Positions 7,825-16,060 of a stretch of DNA of 20,270 nt are shown piece by piece. This DNA is from UBA1227 sp964539045. GTDB taxonomy: Bacteria > Bacillota > Clostridia > Oscillospirales > Acutalibacteraceae. The stretch spans positions 1-20,270 of the forward strand of contig CAZIHW010000125.1 of NCBI GenBank assembly GCA_964539045.1. Direction: 5' to 3'. Position numbers and translations under genes: made by a program. Below the pieces are notes generated by a model. That model had not been told where the DNA came from, searched no databases, and saw nothing but the letters and a program-made list of their open reading frames with translations. How positions within the stretch are numbered: position 1 is the first letter of the stretch; every line of letters begins with the position of its first letter.

Positions 7825-8825
7825 TTCGTGTCAACCTCTATACAAAATTCGTTCTTGCCGAGCTTGTCATTCTGGCAAACTCTGCAGGCAAAACCTTTGT
7901 CTTTCAATTTTACTATATTCGAGTGCTTCTGTCCTGTCATTTTCGAAATTTCTTTGGGATTTACCGAAATTTTATAACTGACATCCTTTGAAGCGCATTT
8001 TTCTTCTAATTCTCTTAATACCTTGTCGAAGTATATCTTACTCTCGCAGAGTTCTCTCAATGCGGGATGATATGCACCGGCCACATATCCGTCTTCCACG
8101 TTGCCGCCGGAATGTAAACCCAGTCTTATCACCTTTATCCCGTTTGATTCGAACATTGTCAAAAGCTCCGAGCATATATCGACAGCCTCTTCTACGGTGC
8201 AGGGCTTATATACACCCGCTCTGTAAAGTGAATCAAGCTCTGTTCCCTCCAATACTACAGTAGGATAAATCCTCACCGTATCGGGTGCGAGTTTTATCAG
8301 CTCTTTTGCAGTATATAAAGCACCCTTTGGCGTATCCCCATAGAGACCCACCATCATCTGCAAACCCAGTTCAAAGCCGTACTCCTTTATCAGCAAAGAA
8401 GCGGCTCTCACGTCATCGCTGCTGTGTCCCCGTCTATTCATAAGTAAGACTTCATCAGACATGCTTTGAGCACCGAGTTCTATAGCTTCGACACCGTATT
8501 TTTTCAGGATATCCAAAACATCCCGGTCTATTGCATCGGGGCGTGTTGAAACACGTATCCCTGATATGCTCCCGTCTTTGACAAAGGGATATGCCGCCTC
8601 CAAAAGCTCTGTCATATAGTCCCTGTCAATAGCGGTAAAACTCCCGCCGAAAAAGGCCAATTGAGCTTTCTCACGGCCTGAATCCAATGCCGTCTTTATT
8701 GCTTTTTCTACATCGGCGGCCTTTGCCGTTTCAACTTTTCCCGAAATTATGTGCTGGTTACAAAAACTGCATGTGTTAGGGCAACCTATATGAGACACAA
8801 ACAAAGCTATATTGGTATGACTCAT
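7821..8825 (-). CDS. Radical SAM protein, Elp3-like core without acetyltransferase domain
   Basis: The 334-residue protein has the radical SAM 4Fe-4S motif C-x3-C-x2-C (CPNTCSFC, Cys15/19/22), the GGSFT glycine motif (FFGGSFTAI) and RVSTRPDAI, VEAIELGAQSMSDEVL and LQMMVGLYGDTP, all typical of the Elp3/YhcC-like branch. It ends with a small C-terminal domain that has a second Cys pair (CRVC) and no room for the HAT acetyltransferase domain of true Elp3. It should therefore be a cytoplasmic iron-sulfur enzyme acting on RNA or a similar substrate, but the reaction is not known to me. It overlaps rnc and smc by four bases each (ATGA), so it is coupled to both; a gene of this type between rnc and smc recurs in Clostridia. 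Confidence 0.88.
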   Translation of the reverse strand: MSHTNIALFVSHIGCPNTCSFCNQHIISGKVETAKAADVEKAIKTALDSGREKAQLAFFGGSFTAIDRDYMTELLEAAYPFVKDGSISGIRVSTRPDAIDRDVLDILKKYGVEAIELGAQSMSDEVLLMNRRGHSSDDVRAASLLIKEYGFELGLQMMVGLYGDTPKGALYTAKELIKLAPDTVRIYPTVVLEGTELDSLYRAGVYKPCTVEEAVDICSELLTMFESNGIKVIRLGLHSGGNVEDGYVAGAYHPALRELCESKIYFDKVLRELEEKCASKDVSYKISVNPKEISKMTGQKHSNIVKLKDKGFACRVCQNDKLGKNEFCIEVDTK

Positions 8826-9499
8826 AATCCCATAAGCTCCAATGCTTCTCTGGCCGCCTCTTGCTCAGCATGTTTTTTCGTTCTGCCCTGTCCTCTGCCT
8901 ATGACATTGGAATTCAGATGTACCTCAACTTCAAAACTCTTATCATGCTCAGGACCCGTTTCGGCAATCAACACATATGACAGCTTCTCCTCCGGATTTT
9001 TTTGAATGACTTCCTGAAGAGTTGTCTTATAATCCTTAAATGAAACCTGATGGTTTTCGACTGCCTTCGAAACAAATCTCAAAACAAATTTCCTGGCAGG
9101 TTCGATTCCGCCGTCAAGATAAATCGAGGCTATAACTGCCTCAAATGCATCAGCCAAAGTAGATGCCCTCTCACGGCCTCCGCATTTTTGCTCGCCCTTG
9201 CCGAGAAGTAAGTAATCACCCAGGTTTATCTCCTTTGCAAATTCGAACAATGACTTTTCACATACTGTAGAGGCCCTCAGCTTTGTAAGTTCACCCTCCG
9301 GTATATCTTTGAAATGCGAAAAGAAGTATTCGGCAGTTATAAATCCGAGAACAGAGTCCCCGAGAAACTCCAGGCGCTCATTACACTTTTTTCCGCATCC
9401 GCTTTCGTTTGCGTAGGAGGAATGGGTAAGGGCTACTTCAAGCAAAGTCAAATCTTTGTATTCGTATCCTATAACGGATTGACATTCCTTAATGTCCAT
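8822..9499 (-). CDS. rnc: Ribonuclease III (225 aa)
   Basis: RNase III cleaves double-stranded RNA, including the rRNA precursor stems. The catalytic domain has the family signature NERLEFLGDSVL (Glu44, Asp48) and the second acidic pair in DAFEAVIASIYLDGG (Asp117, Glu120), so all four metal-binding residues are present. A dsRNA-binding domain follows: DYKTTLQEVIQK (about 155-166), then the conserved C-terminal end GRGQGRTKKHAEQEAAREAL. The length is normal. The ATG at 9499 lies two bases after the plsX stop; its GAGGAG ribosome binding site lies in the last plsX codons. In many Bacillota acpP (and fab genes) lie between plsX and rnc, but not here. Confidence 0.98.
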   Translation of the reverse strand: MDIKECQSVIGYEYKDLTLLEVALTHSSYANESGCGKKCNERLEFLGDSVLGFITAEYFFSHFKDIPEGELTKLRASTVCEKSLFEFAKEINLGDYLLLGKGEQKCGGRERASTLADAFEAVIASIYLDGGIEPARKFVLRFVSKAVENHQVSFKDYKTTLQEVIQKNPEEKLSYVLIAETGPEHDKSFEVEVHLNSNVIGRGQGRTKKHAEQEAAREALELMGL

Positions 9500-9501
9500 T
9501 T

Positions 9502-10515
9502 TTACTCCTCTCCGTCGTCTTCTTTTTTAACCGATGCTACGCATTTGGTGATCTCGTCAATTGCACCGCTCTGCGCATAATTCATTGCCTGTCTTATCGC
9601 ATTCTTGAATGCTCTGGCGTCAGAGGAACCATGTCCTTTTATCACAGGCTTTGCTATACCCATAAGCGGAGCTCCGCCGAACTCCTTATAGTCCATCTTC
9701 TTTTTAAAACCTTTCATAGGACCGGAAATAAGAAGATATGCCAGTTTGGTAATAATCGAGGTCTTGAAAACCCGCTTTATGTTCGACAGGATAACCCCTG
9801 CTGCACCTTCATACATCTTGAGAATTACATTGCCCGTAAATCCCTCACAAATAACTATATCTGTACCGCCGGAGGGTATATCACGGATTTCTATATTGCC
9901 GACAAAATTGTATGGTGCCTCTTTCATCAGCTTGTACGTATCAACAAGTGTCTGGGTTCCCTTATTTTCCTCCACGCCTATATTTGCAAGTGCTACTCTG
10001 GGATTCTTGACACCCTCAACCTTCTCCATATATGTCTTAGCCATAATAGCAAACATATTTAAAGTTTCCGGAGTGCAATTGAGATTGGCACCGCAGTCCA
10101 TCATCATAAACTTGCCTTCATCGTTTGGCATAAGGCTTGCAATTGCAGCCCTCTTAACGCCTTTGATTCTCTTTACGAGAAATGTAGAGCCGACTACCAC
10201 CGCACCGGTCGAACCGGCTGTAACAAAAGCCTCTCCCTCTCCGTCAGCCAGGGCTTGCAATCCTACACCCATTGAAGAGTTCTTGTGCTCCTTGAGTATT
10301 GATCGGGGATCCTCACAGACCTCGATAACATCCTCTGTATGCTTAATCTCCATTTTTGAGATATCTATATTATTTTCCTTAGCGCAAGACCTTATCTTTT
10401 TCTCGTCGCCGCAAAGTATAATCTGACATCCAAGCTCCTTCTCCGCCAGTGAAGAACCCTTCAATATCTCAAGTGGCGCATTGTCTCCGCCGAATGCATC
10501 TACAATAATTTTCAT
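9502..10515 (-). CDS. plsX: Phosphate acyltransferase PlsX (337 aa)
   Basis: PlsX converts acyl-ACP and phosphate to acyl-phosphate, the donor for PlsY in the first step of phosphatidic acid synthesis; it is a peripheral membrane enzyme. The N-terminus MKIIVDAFGGDNAPLEILKG is the family hallmark (usually D-A-M/F-G-G-D-x-A-P). Other conserved stretches are SSMGVGLQALADGEGEAFVTAGSTGAVV, MMDCGANLNCTPE, GVEENKGT and VICEGFTGNVILKMYEG, followed by FGGAPLMGI and VIKGHGSSDARAFKNAI. The length is normal. A GGAGG site lies seven bases before the ATG. It starts 18 bp after trmFO and ends two bases before rnc. Confidence 0.98.
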   Translation of the reverse strand: MKIIVDAFGGDNAPLEILKGSSLAEKELGCQIILCGDEKKIRSCAKENNIDISKMEIKHTEDVIEVCEDPRSILKEHKNSSMGVGLQALADGEGEAFVTAGSTGAVVVGSTFLVKRIKGVKRAAIASLMPNDEGKFMMMDCGANLNCTPETLNMFAIMAKTYMEKVEGVKNPRVALANIGVEENKGTQTLVDTYKLMKEAPYNFVGNIEIRDIPSGGTDIVICEGFTGNVILKMYEGAAGVILSNIKRVFKTSIITKLAYLLISGPMKGFKKKMDYKEFGGAPLMGIAKPVIKGHGSSDARAFKNAIRQAMNYAQSGAIDEITKCVASVKKEDDGEE

Positions 10516-10533
10516 CTGAAAACCTCCGTCGTT

Positions 10534-11838
10534 TCAAGAAAAATAGGAAAGAGATCTTTGAGCTAAAGCTGCATATCGTTCCTTTTTGTCCCTTATATGG
10601 GGTTCAATCGGCACCAACACACCGAAATTAGCTCCCATTGGCTGAAAATTTTCAACCCCGGGATCACTTATGTATCCCGAAAGGGCGCCCATCATAGTTG
10701 TGTTGGGCAGTATGAGCGGGTCCTCTCCGTTTAGTCTTCTTGCTGCATTTATACCGGCAAGTATCCCCGACATGGCGGACTCCATATAGCCTTCCACTCC
10801 GGTTATCTGTCCGGCAAAATAAAGACCCGGTATATCCCTGAAGCCAAAGTCAGCACCAAGAAGCTTCGGAGAATTTATGAAAGTGTTCCTATGCATAACT
10901 CCATACCTGAGAAATTCCGCATCGTGCAATGCAGGTATCATAGAAAACACCCTTTTTTGCTCGCCGAACTTCAGGTTGGTTTGAAATCCGACTAAATTGT
11001 ACATTGAACCTTCCTTGGTTTCTCTTCTGAGTTGAAGGCAAGCCCAGGGTCTGTGACCCGTTCTCGGGTCTTTGAGTCCAACCGGTTTCATAGGGCCGTA
11101 CCGCATTGTATCGGCGCCTCTTGAAGCCATAACTTCAATCGGCATACATCCCTCATACACGCCGTTTCTCTTATCAAAATCATGCTGCGGCGCACTCTCT
11201 GCGCTTATCAAAGCCTGATAAAAAGCCTCATACTCTTCCTTATTCATAGGGCAGTTTATATAGTCGTCGCCCTCTCCTCTGTCATATCTGGACTGAAAAA
11301 AAGCCTTGTCCATATCTATGCTGTCGGCACTTACTATGGGTGCGGCGGCATCAAAAAAATGTAGGGAAGATCCGCAAAGCGCCTCTATCTTCTCTGCCAG
11401 GGCATCTGAAACCAGCGGGCCGGCAGCTATAATGACAACATCCGCATCCTTACCCACCTGTGGTATTTTTGTAACTTCTTCACGATGTATGATTATATTT
11501 TTCTCGGCCTCTACCCTTTCGGTAACGAGCCTTGCAAATATCTCCCTGTCTACGGATAACGATCCTCCCGCAGGAACACTGCACTCCTTTGCACAGCTTA
11601 CACAAACCGAACCGAACCTGCTCATTTCTTCCTTCATGAGGCCTGCCGCCGACTCGACGCGCATAGCTTTGAAAGAGTTTGAGCAGACAAGCTCTGCAAA
11701 GTTCTCATTTTTGTGCGCAGGAGAGAATTTCACCGGTTTCATCTCATAAAGATGTGTTTCAATCCCCGCCTTCGCGAGTTGCATCGAGGCCTCTACACCG
11801 GCAAAACCCGCTCCGACAACAATTGCTTTTTTAGCCAT
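10534..11838 (-). CDS. trmFO: Folate-dependent tRNA m5U54 methyltransferase TrmFO
   Basis: TrmFO uses methylene-tetrahydrofolate and FAD to make 5-methyluridine at position 54 of tRNAs in Gram-positive bacteria. The N-terminus AIVVGAGFAGVEAS is an FAD-binding GxGxxG motif. VCSNSFKAMRVESAAGLMKEE carries the conserved Cys (Cys52), and EGCMPIEVMASRGADTMRYG carries the second conserved Cys (Cys231) plus the family block. The FAD C-terminal block LYFAGQITGVEGYMESAMSG is also present. I chose ATG 11838, nine bases from a GAGGAG site, giving 434 residues; an upstream in-frame start at 11874 lies inside topA. It overlaps the topA end by eight bases. topA-trmFO is a conserved pair. Confidence 0.97.
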   Translation of the reverse strand: MAKKAIVVGAGFAGVEASMQLAKAGIETHLYEMKPVKFSPAHKNENFAELVCSNSFKAMRVESAAGLMKEEMSRFGSVCVSCAKECSVPAGGSLSVDREIFARLVTERVEAEKNIIIHREEVTKIPQVGKDADVVIIAAGPLVSDALAEKIEALCGSSLHFFDAAAPIVSADSIDMDKAFFQSRYDRGEGDDYINCPMNKEEYEAFYQALISAESAPQHDFDKRNGVYEGCMPIEVMASRGADTMRYGPMKPVGLKDPRTGHRPWACLQLRRETKEGSMYNLVGFQTNLKFGEQKRVFSMIPALHDAEFLRYGVMHRNTFINSPKLLGADFGFRDIPGLYFAGQITGVEGYMESAMSGILAGINAARRLNGEDPLILPNTTMMGALSGYISDPGVENFQPMGANFGVLVPIEPHIRDKKERYAALAQRSLSYFS

Positions 11839-13942
11839 TATTCTTTGCTCCTCTGCGAGTTGCCGCGGTCTCATATCCGCAACCCTCTTTCAAACAAACC
11901 AGCATACCCTTGTGCTTAAATAAACTGCTTCCGCACTGTGGGCATTTTTCATCCTTAACCGGTGTATCCCATGTGCTGAAATCACAAGACGGATAGTTGC
12001 TGCATCCAAAGAAAACAAAACCTCTCTTCGACTTCCTCTTTATTACCTCACCCGAACACTTAGGACAGAGAGCCCCTGTTTCCTGAATCAAAGGCTTGGT
12101 GTTCTTACACTCCGGATATCCGGGGCATGCGAGGAATTTTCCGTAACGTCCGGTTTTTATTATCATCATTCTTCCGCACTTTTCACACGGAATATCTGTT
12201 TTATCCTCTTCAAGCTGAATCTTTACACCCTCCATATCGACCTTCGCCTTTTTGAGGGTTGCTTCAAGATCATCATAGAAATCGGAAATCATTCCGACAT
12301 ATTCTATCTTTCCTTCACTTATTTCATCCAGATTTGTCTCCATCTGAGCCGTAAATTTGGTATTTATAAACTTCGGGAACCTCGTCTTGAGGAGATTTGT
12401 TGTCGCCTCTCCGAGTTCTGTGGGCTTGAGCAATTTACCTTCCCTGGAAACATACTCACGGGAGATTATTGTAGTTATGATTGATGCATAAGTACTCGGA
12501 CGACCTACACCGTTTTCCTCCAGGGCCTTTACAAGTGACGCCTCTGTGTAACGTGCAGGCGGCTGTGTAAAGTGCTGATTACCGGTGAGCTCTTTAAGTC
12601 TGAGCTGATCCTTTGCGCTTATATCCGGCAATACGGCGCCCGACTCCTCATCGCTATCTGTATCATAAAGAATTGTAAATCCGTCAAATTTAACGGTGTA
12701 TCCGCTTGCGGAAAATACGCAGTATTCACCCTCGGTTTCGGGCTTTGATGCTCTTATTTCAATCTTAACGGTATTCTGAATACATGTTGCCATGAGACTG
12801 GCGATAAAGCGTTGCCATATAAGCTTGTAGAGTTTGTACTGATCAGATGTAAGGTATGGCTTTGCCTCCTCCGGAGTAATTGAAACATCGGTGGGGCGAA
12901 TTGCCTCATGTGCATCCTGCGCATTATTCCTTGACTTAAAGTACCTCGGCTTTTCCGGAAGATACTTTTCGCCGTAGTTCTTCTTTATATAGTCATTTGT
13001 CATCGTGCGCGCTTCTTCGGATATACGAAGAGAATCGGTTCTCATGTATGTTATAAGACCGGTTTGGCCGCGATCCCCTACATTGATACCTTCATATAGT
13101 TCCTGCGCAACTTTCATGGTGCGCTTGGCCTGGAATCCGAGTCGTCTCGATGCATCCTGTTGCAATGTAGAAGTTATAAAAGGAGGAGCGGGTTGCTTTT
13201 TCCTTGTACCCTTTTTAACACTTTCAACAGCATAAGTTGCGCCGTCAAGTCTTGCCAGATATTTGTCAGCCTGTTCCTTGCTCACAATCTTTACTTTTCC
13301 GGTTTCATCTCCGGTAAATGAGGCCGGGAACGCCTTTCTTGCTGATGGGGGAACAAATTTGGCATCAATCGTCCAATACTCTTCCGGATTGAAAGCCCTT
13401 ATTTCCTCTTCGCGGTCTACTATAAGTCTTACGGCAACACTCTGCACGCGTCCCGCAGAAAGACCGCGCCTTATTTTCTGGGAAACAAACGGGCTGAGCC
13501 TGTAGCCTACAAGTCTGTCCAGGATACGACGTGCCTGCTGTGCATTTACGAGGTCCATATCTATTTTGTGGGGATTTGCGATGCCGTTCATAATCCCTGT
13601 TTTCGTTATTTCATTAAAGGTTACCCTGTTGGCCTTATTAAGATCCAGATCAAGCAGCGTTGCCAGATGCCATGAAATAGCTTCTCCCTCGCGGTCAGGG
13701 TCAGTTGCGAGAAAAACTTCATCTGCTTCTTCAACTTCCGTTTTCAGTTCGCGGACGAGATTTTCCTTTCCCTTTATTACAGCATATTTCGGCTCAAAGT
13801 TATTCTTAACATCTACGTTGAGTTTGGCTGCCGGAAGATCCCTTACATGGCCCATAGATGCAACTACTTTGTAATCCTTTCCAAGATAGCCCTTTATAGT
13901 TTTCGTTTTCGTAGGTGACTCAACAATAATTAGCTTTGACAT
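11831..13942 (-). CDS. topA: DNA topoisomerase I (703 aa, type IA)
   Basis: TopA relaxes negative supercoils by a 5'-phosphotyrosine strand-passage reaction. The Toprim domain starts at KLIIVESPTKTKTIKGYL (Glu8) and has the acidic cluster ATDPDREGEAISWHL (Asp81, Asp83, Glu85). The active-site Tyr is in GLITYMRTDS (Tyr299). HEAIRPT and TEASLVKALEENGVGRPSTYA are canonical downstream motifs. Three C-terminal zinc ribbons follow, each with four cysteines: CEKC...CPGYPEC, CPKC...CSNYPSC and CPQC...CLKEGC. The length is normal for Bacillota. It lies 19 bp after dprA, with an AAGGG ribosome binding site about ten bases before the ATG, and overlaps trmFO by eight bases. Confidence 0.98.
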   Translation of the reverse strand: MSKLIIVESPTKTKTIKGYLGKDYKVVASMGHVRDLPAAKLNVDVKNNFEPKYAVIKGKENLVRELKTEVEEADEVFLATDPDREGEAISWHLATLLDLDLNKANRVTFNEITKTGIMNGIANPHKIDMDLVNAQQARRILDRLVGYRLSPFVSQKIRRGLSAGRVQSVAVRLIVDREEEIRAFNPEEYWTIDAKFVPPSARKAFPASFTGDETGKVKIVSKEQADKYLARLDGATYAVESVKKGTRKKQPAPPFITSTLQQDASRRLGFQAKRTMKVAQELYEGINVGDRGQTGLITYMRTDSLRISEEARTMTNDYIKKNYGEKYLPEKPRYFKSRNNAQDAHEAIRPTDVSITPEEAKPYLTSDQYKLYKLIWQRFIASLMATCIQNTVKIEIRASKPETEGEYCVFSASGYTVKFDGFTILYDTDSDEESGAVLPDISAKDQLRLKELTGNQHFTQPPARYTEASLVKALEENGVGRPSTYASIITTIISREYVSREGKLLKPTELGEATTNLLKTRFPKFINTKFTAQMETNLDEISEGKIEYVGMISDFYDDLEATLKKAKVDMEGVKIQLEEDKTDIPCEKCGRMMIIKTGRYGKFLACPGYPECKNTKPLIQETGALCPKCSGEVIKRKSKRGFVFFGCSNYPSCDFSTWDTPVKDEKCPQCGSSLFKHKGMLVCLKEGCGYETAATRRGAKNNG

Positions 13943-13961
13943 TGCGCTGTTTCCCTTCTTA

Positions 13962-15197
13962 TCAGTTTCCTGAGTTTAGTATATATTTTGCGTTCGGCAA
14001 CATGTTTATGTAACCGAATATCTCAAGTTCCGTCAATGCACCGAGCAATCTTCCCGTAGGCATGTCAGCCATCTGTATCAACTCATTCACTGACATCGGC
14101 TGTTCGGAAAATAACCCGTATACTGCCTTTGAATCCTCGGACATTGAATCGGAAATTTCTTTTTTAGTTGGTTTGCTTTCTGTTGGTTTGCTTTCTGTTG
14201 TTCTCTTCTTCAAAATTGATTCCAATTTCTCTAACTCTGTATATGCATCTTTATCCGCACTTATACATTCACAGCCTGAGATATTTTTCATCATATCCAC
14301 ACTTTCATCTATGATGATTCTGTCAGGATATTTGTATAAATACTCCTCTACTATATCCCACGGCTTCGATACCGGTTTTGCACCGTCTTCCAATAATTCT
14401 TTTACACCGTAATTCGAAGTACCTATATCGCCGATATCAAGAGCAAATACATCTCTGTTCTGTGAATATGCGTGCTTCGCTGTCAGCAATGAACCGCTCT
14501 TTAATCCTGCCTGGGCGACTATGACACCCTCGCTGATCCCAGATATAATACGGTTTCGCATTGGAAAGGTTCCCCTGAACGGTTGAGAAAAAGGAGGGTA
14601 TTCCGAAATAAGGGCTCCCTTACTTGCAATAACCCTGCGGAGAGGTTCATTCTCCATAAGATACCTGTAACCTATACCGCATCCGAGAACTGCAACAGTC
14701 TTTCCTCCGGCAAGCAATGCACCGGTGTGCGCCGCCGAATCTATACCCAAAGCGCCTCCCGAAACAACAACAAAGCCCAATTTCGCAAGCTGCTTTGATA
14801 ACTCGCCCACTGCCGCGCTACTTTGGGGCTCAGTCTTCCGTGTTCCTACTATAGAAATAGGCACACAGCACCCCAGACAAGACAAATCTCCTTCCGCATA
14901 AAGAACTAAAGGATAGTTTCTTATGTGCAATAGATTTTTGGGATAAATCGAATTATCCGGAGTAATAACGTCTATACCGTTTTTTGCACACAACTCAAGT
15001 ACGGAATAAGTTGTATCTATATCGGTATTTCTCATTTTTTCGAGCTGGGCAGGCTTAAATACGCCTGAAAGCTTTCTGCCTTTGTCTCCTGCCCTGTATA
15101 TCTCCTCCGCAGAATTGAATACGGAAAAAATATGCTCTACAGTTGCACCCGTGCCGAGTGCGCTCTGAAGCCAGATGTAATAATTACTGTTTATCAT
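13962..15197 (-). CDS. dprA: DNA-processing protein DprA (411 aa)
   Basis: DprA protects incoming single-stranded DNA and loads RecA during transformation; it is also widespread in species not known to be competent. The N-terminal ~70 residues form a helical SAM/HhH-like part (IWLQSALGTGATVEHIFSVF). The Rossmann core follows: SIVGTRKTEPQSS, FVVVSGGALGIDSAAHTGAL, AVLGCGIGYRYLMENEPLR, ISEYPPFSQPFRGTFPMRNRIISG and KSGSLLTAKHAYSQNRDVFA. A charged linker (about 325-350) holds a small TESKP duplication, then comes a C-terminal winged-helix-like domain (AVYGLFSEQPMSVNELIQMA). It departs from the family in ALGID instead of ARGID and in lacking the usual V-P-G turn after VFA. It overlaps the upstream methylase by 14 bp and has a weak ribosome binding site, so coupling is likely. 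Confidence 0.94.
   Translation of the reverse strand: MINSNYYIWLQSALGTGATVEHIFSVFNSAEEIYRAGDKGRKLSGVFKPAQLEKMRNTDIDTTYSVLELCAKNGIDVITPDNSIYPKNLLHIRNYPLVLYAEGDLSCLGCCVPISIVGTRKTEPQSSAAVGELSKQLAKLGFVVVSGGALGIDSAAHTGALLAGGKTVAVLGCGIGYRYLMENEPLRRVIASKGALISEYPPFSQPFRGTFPMRNRIISGISEGVIVAQAGLKSGSLLTAKHAYSQNRDVFALDIGDIGTSNYGVKELLEDGAKPVSKPWDIVEEYLYKYPDRIIIDESVDMMKNISGCECISADKDAYTELEKLESILKKRTTESKPTESKPTKKEISDSMSEDSKAVYGLFSEQPMSVNELIQMADMPTGRLLGALTELEIFGYINMLPNAKYILNSGN
14167..14196. repeat. 15-bp direct duplication in dprA linker
   Basis: The 15-bp unit GTTGGTTTGCTTTCT occurs twice back to back. On the coding strand it encodes a duplicated five-residue T-E-S-K-P module in the charged linker between the Rossmann core and the C-terminal winged helix of DprA. 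It keeps the frame and probably only lengthens a flexible linker. Confidence 0.9.
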
Positions 15198-15987
15198 TTT
15201 TAGGCATCACCATTTCCCACATAATTATGGAAGCCGCAGCTCCCGCATTTAGTGACTCTGCTCTGCCTGTCATTTTTATAGTAATCTTCTCATCACAACA
15301 CAGCATGGTTTCTTCGGTTACGCCGTTTGCTTCATTTCCAATGACAGCTATAACTCCTCCGGAAAAATCAACCTCTCTCAAATCCGTTGCATCGCTGTCC
15401 GGAGTGGAGGCGTATATCTTCATACCGTTTTCCCTTGCATACTGTATCGTCTCTGTTACATCATCAGTCAGCACAACCGGCAATCTGAGCAATGCGCCCA
15501 TAGATGCCCTCAGTGCTTTTGGACTGTATACATCGCAACCGCCCGAGACAATTAAACCCGAAATACCCAACGCCTCAGCTGTTCTGCTTATAGCACCGAG
15601 ATTTGCAGGATCTTGTACATTTTCCAGTAAAATATATTTATCTAATATATTTATTTTATTAATATACCCTTGTTTGTCAAGAGTATTGAGAACACAAAAT
15701 ATCCCCTGCGAGTTCTTGGTGTCGGACATCTTGTCTGCTACTGTTTCCGTTATTTCAAAACACTTGTCACTTATCTGAAAAAGGCTTTCCAGATCGTCCT
15801 TGTTTTTTTGATATGCGCTATCTGTAAAATACAGTTCGTTTATCTTAGTACCCGAGCGCAACACGTCCGTAACAAGGCGCAGTCCTTCCAAGGCAAAAAG
15901 GCCCTTTTCTCTTCGCTCTCTCGCGGAAGCAATCAAGCTGCAATAAGCTTTTACTCTGGGGTTATTTACGCTTGAAATAAGCTCCAT
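15184..15987 (-). CDS. TrmH/SpoU-family RNA 2'-O-methyltransferase (267 aa)
   Basis: SpoU-class enzymes methylate ribose 2'-OH groups in rRNA or tRNA with S-adenosylmethionine through a trefoil-knot fold. All three motifs are visible: ENVQDPANLGAISRTAEALG (motif 1), VIAVIGNEANGV (motif 2) and IKMTGRAESLNAGAAASIIMWE (motif 3, with Ser-Leu-Asn). The N-terminal ~90 residues (ISSVNNPRVKAY, GLFALEGLRLV) form an L30e-like substrate-binding part, as in the 23S rRNA methylases. I chose ATG 15987 because AGAGGT lies six bases upstream; the open frame continues upstream only through the rplT terminator. Its place after rplT suggests a 23S rRNA target (inference); the exact nucleotide cannot be assigned. 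Confidence 0.93.
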   Translation of the reverse strand: MELISSVNNPRVKAYCSLIASARERREKGLFALEGLRLVTDVLRSGTKINELYFTDSAYQKNKDDLESLFQISDKCFEITETVADKMSDTKNSQGIFCVLNTLDKQGYINKINILDKYILLENVQDPANLGAISRTAEALGISGLIVSGGCDVYSPKALRASMGALLRLPVVLTDDVTETIQYARENGMKIYASTPDSDATDLREVDFSGGVIAVIGNEANGVTEETMLCCDEKITIKMTGRAESLNAGAAASIIMWEMVMPKNDKQ

Positions 15988-16000
15988 AAAATACCTCTTT

Positions 16001-16046
16001 AAATCAAAAAAGCACTCCCGCGTACGCGTATACGTGTACGGGAGTG
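16001..16046 (-). terminator. Intrinsic terminator after rplT
   Basis: Read on the minus strand, an 8-bp GC-rich outer stem (CACTCCCG at 16013-16020 against CGGGAGTG at 16039-16046) encloses a further near-perfect inner stem (16023-16030 against 16031-16038, one G-U pair), with a two-base bulge. The descending arm is followed by C and six T residues (16011-16006). It lies 15 bp after the rplT stop and 14 bp before the methylase ATG, so it closes the infC-rpmI-rplT unit. Any methylase-dprA transcript must come from readthrough or from a promoter inside rplT. Confidence 0.9.
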
Positions 16047-16060
16047 TTTGATAGTATCTC

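Noticed and set aside
9746..10426. 226-residue open frame on the plus strand
   Set aside because: It lies wholly antisense to plsX, which has every family motif, and shows no domain or start signal of its own.
11839..11874. Upstream start for TrmFO inside topA
   Set aside because: No ribosome binding site fits it, the FAD motif begins right after MAKK, and GAGGAG precedes the ATG at 11838.
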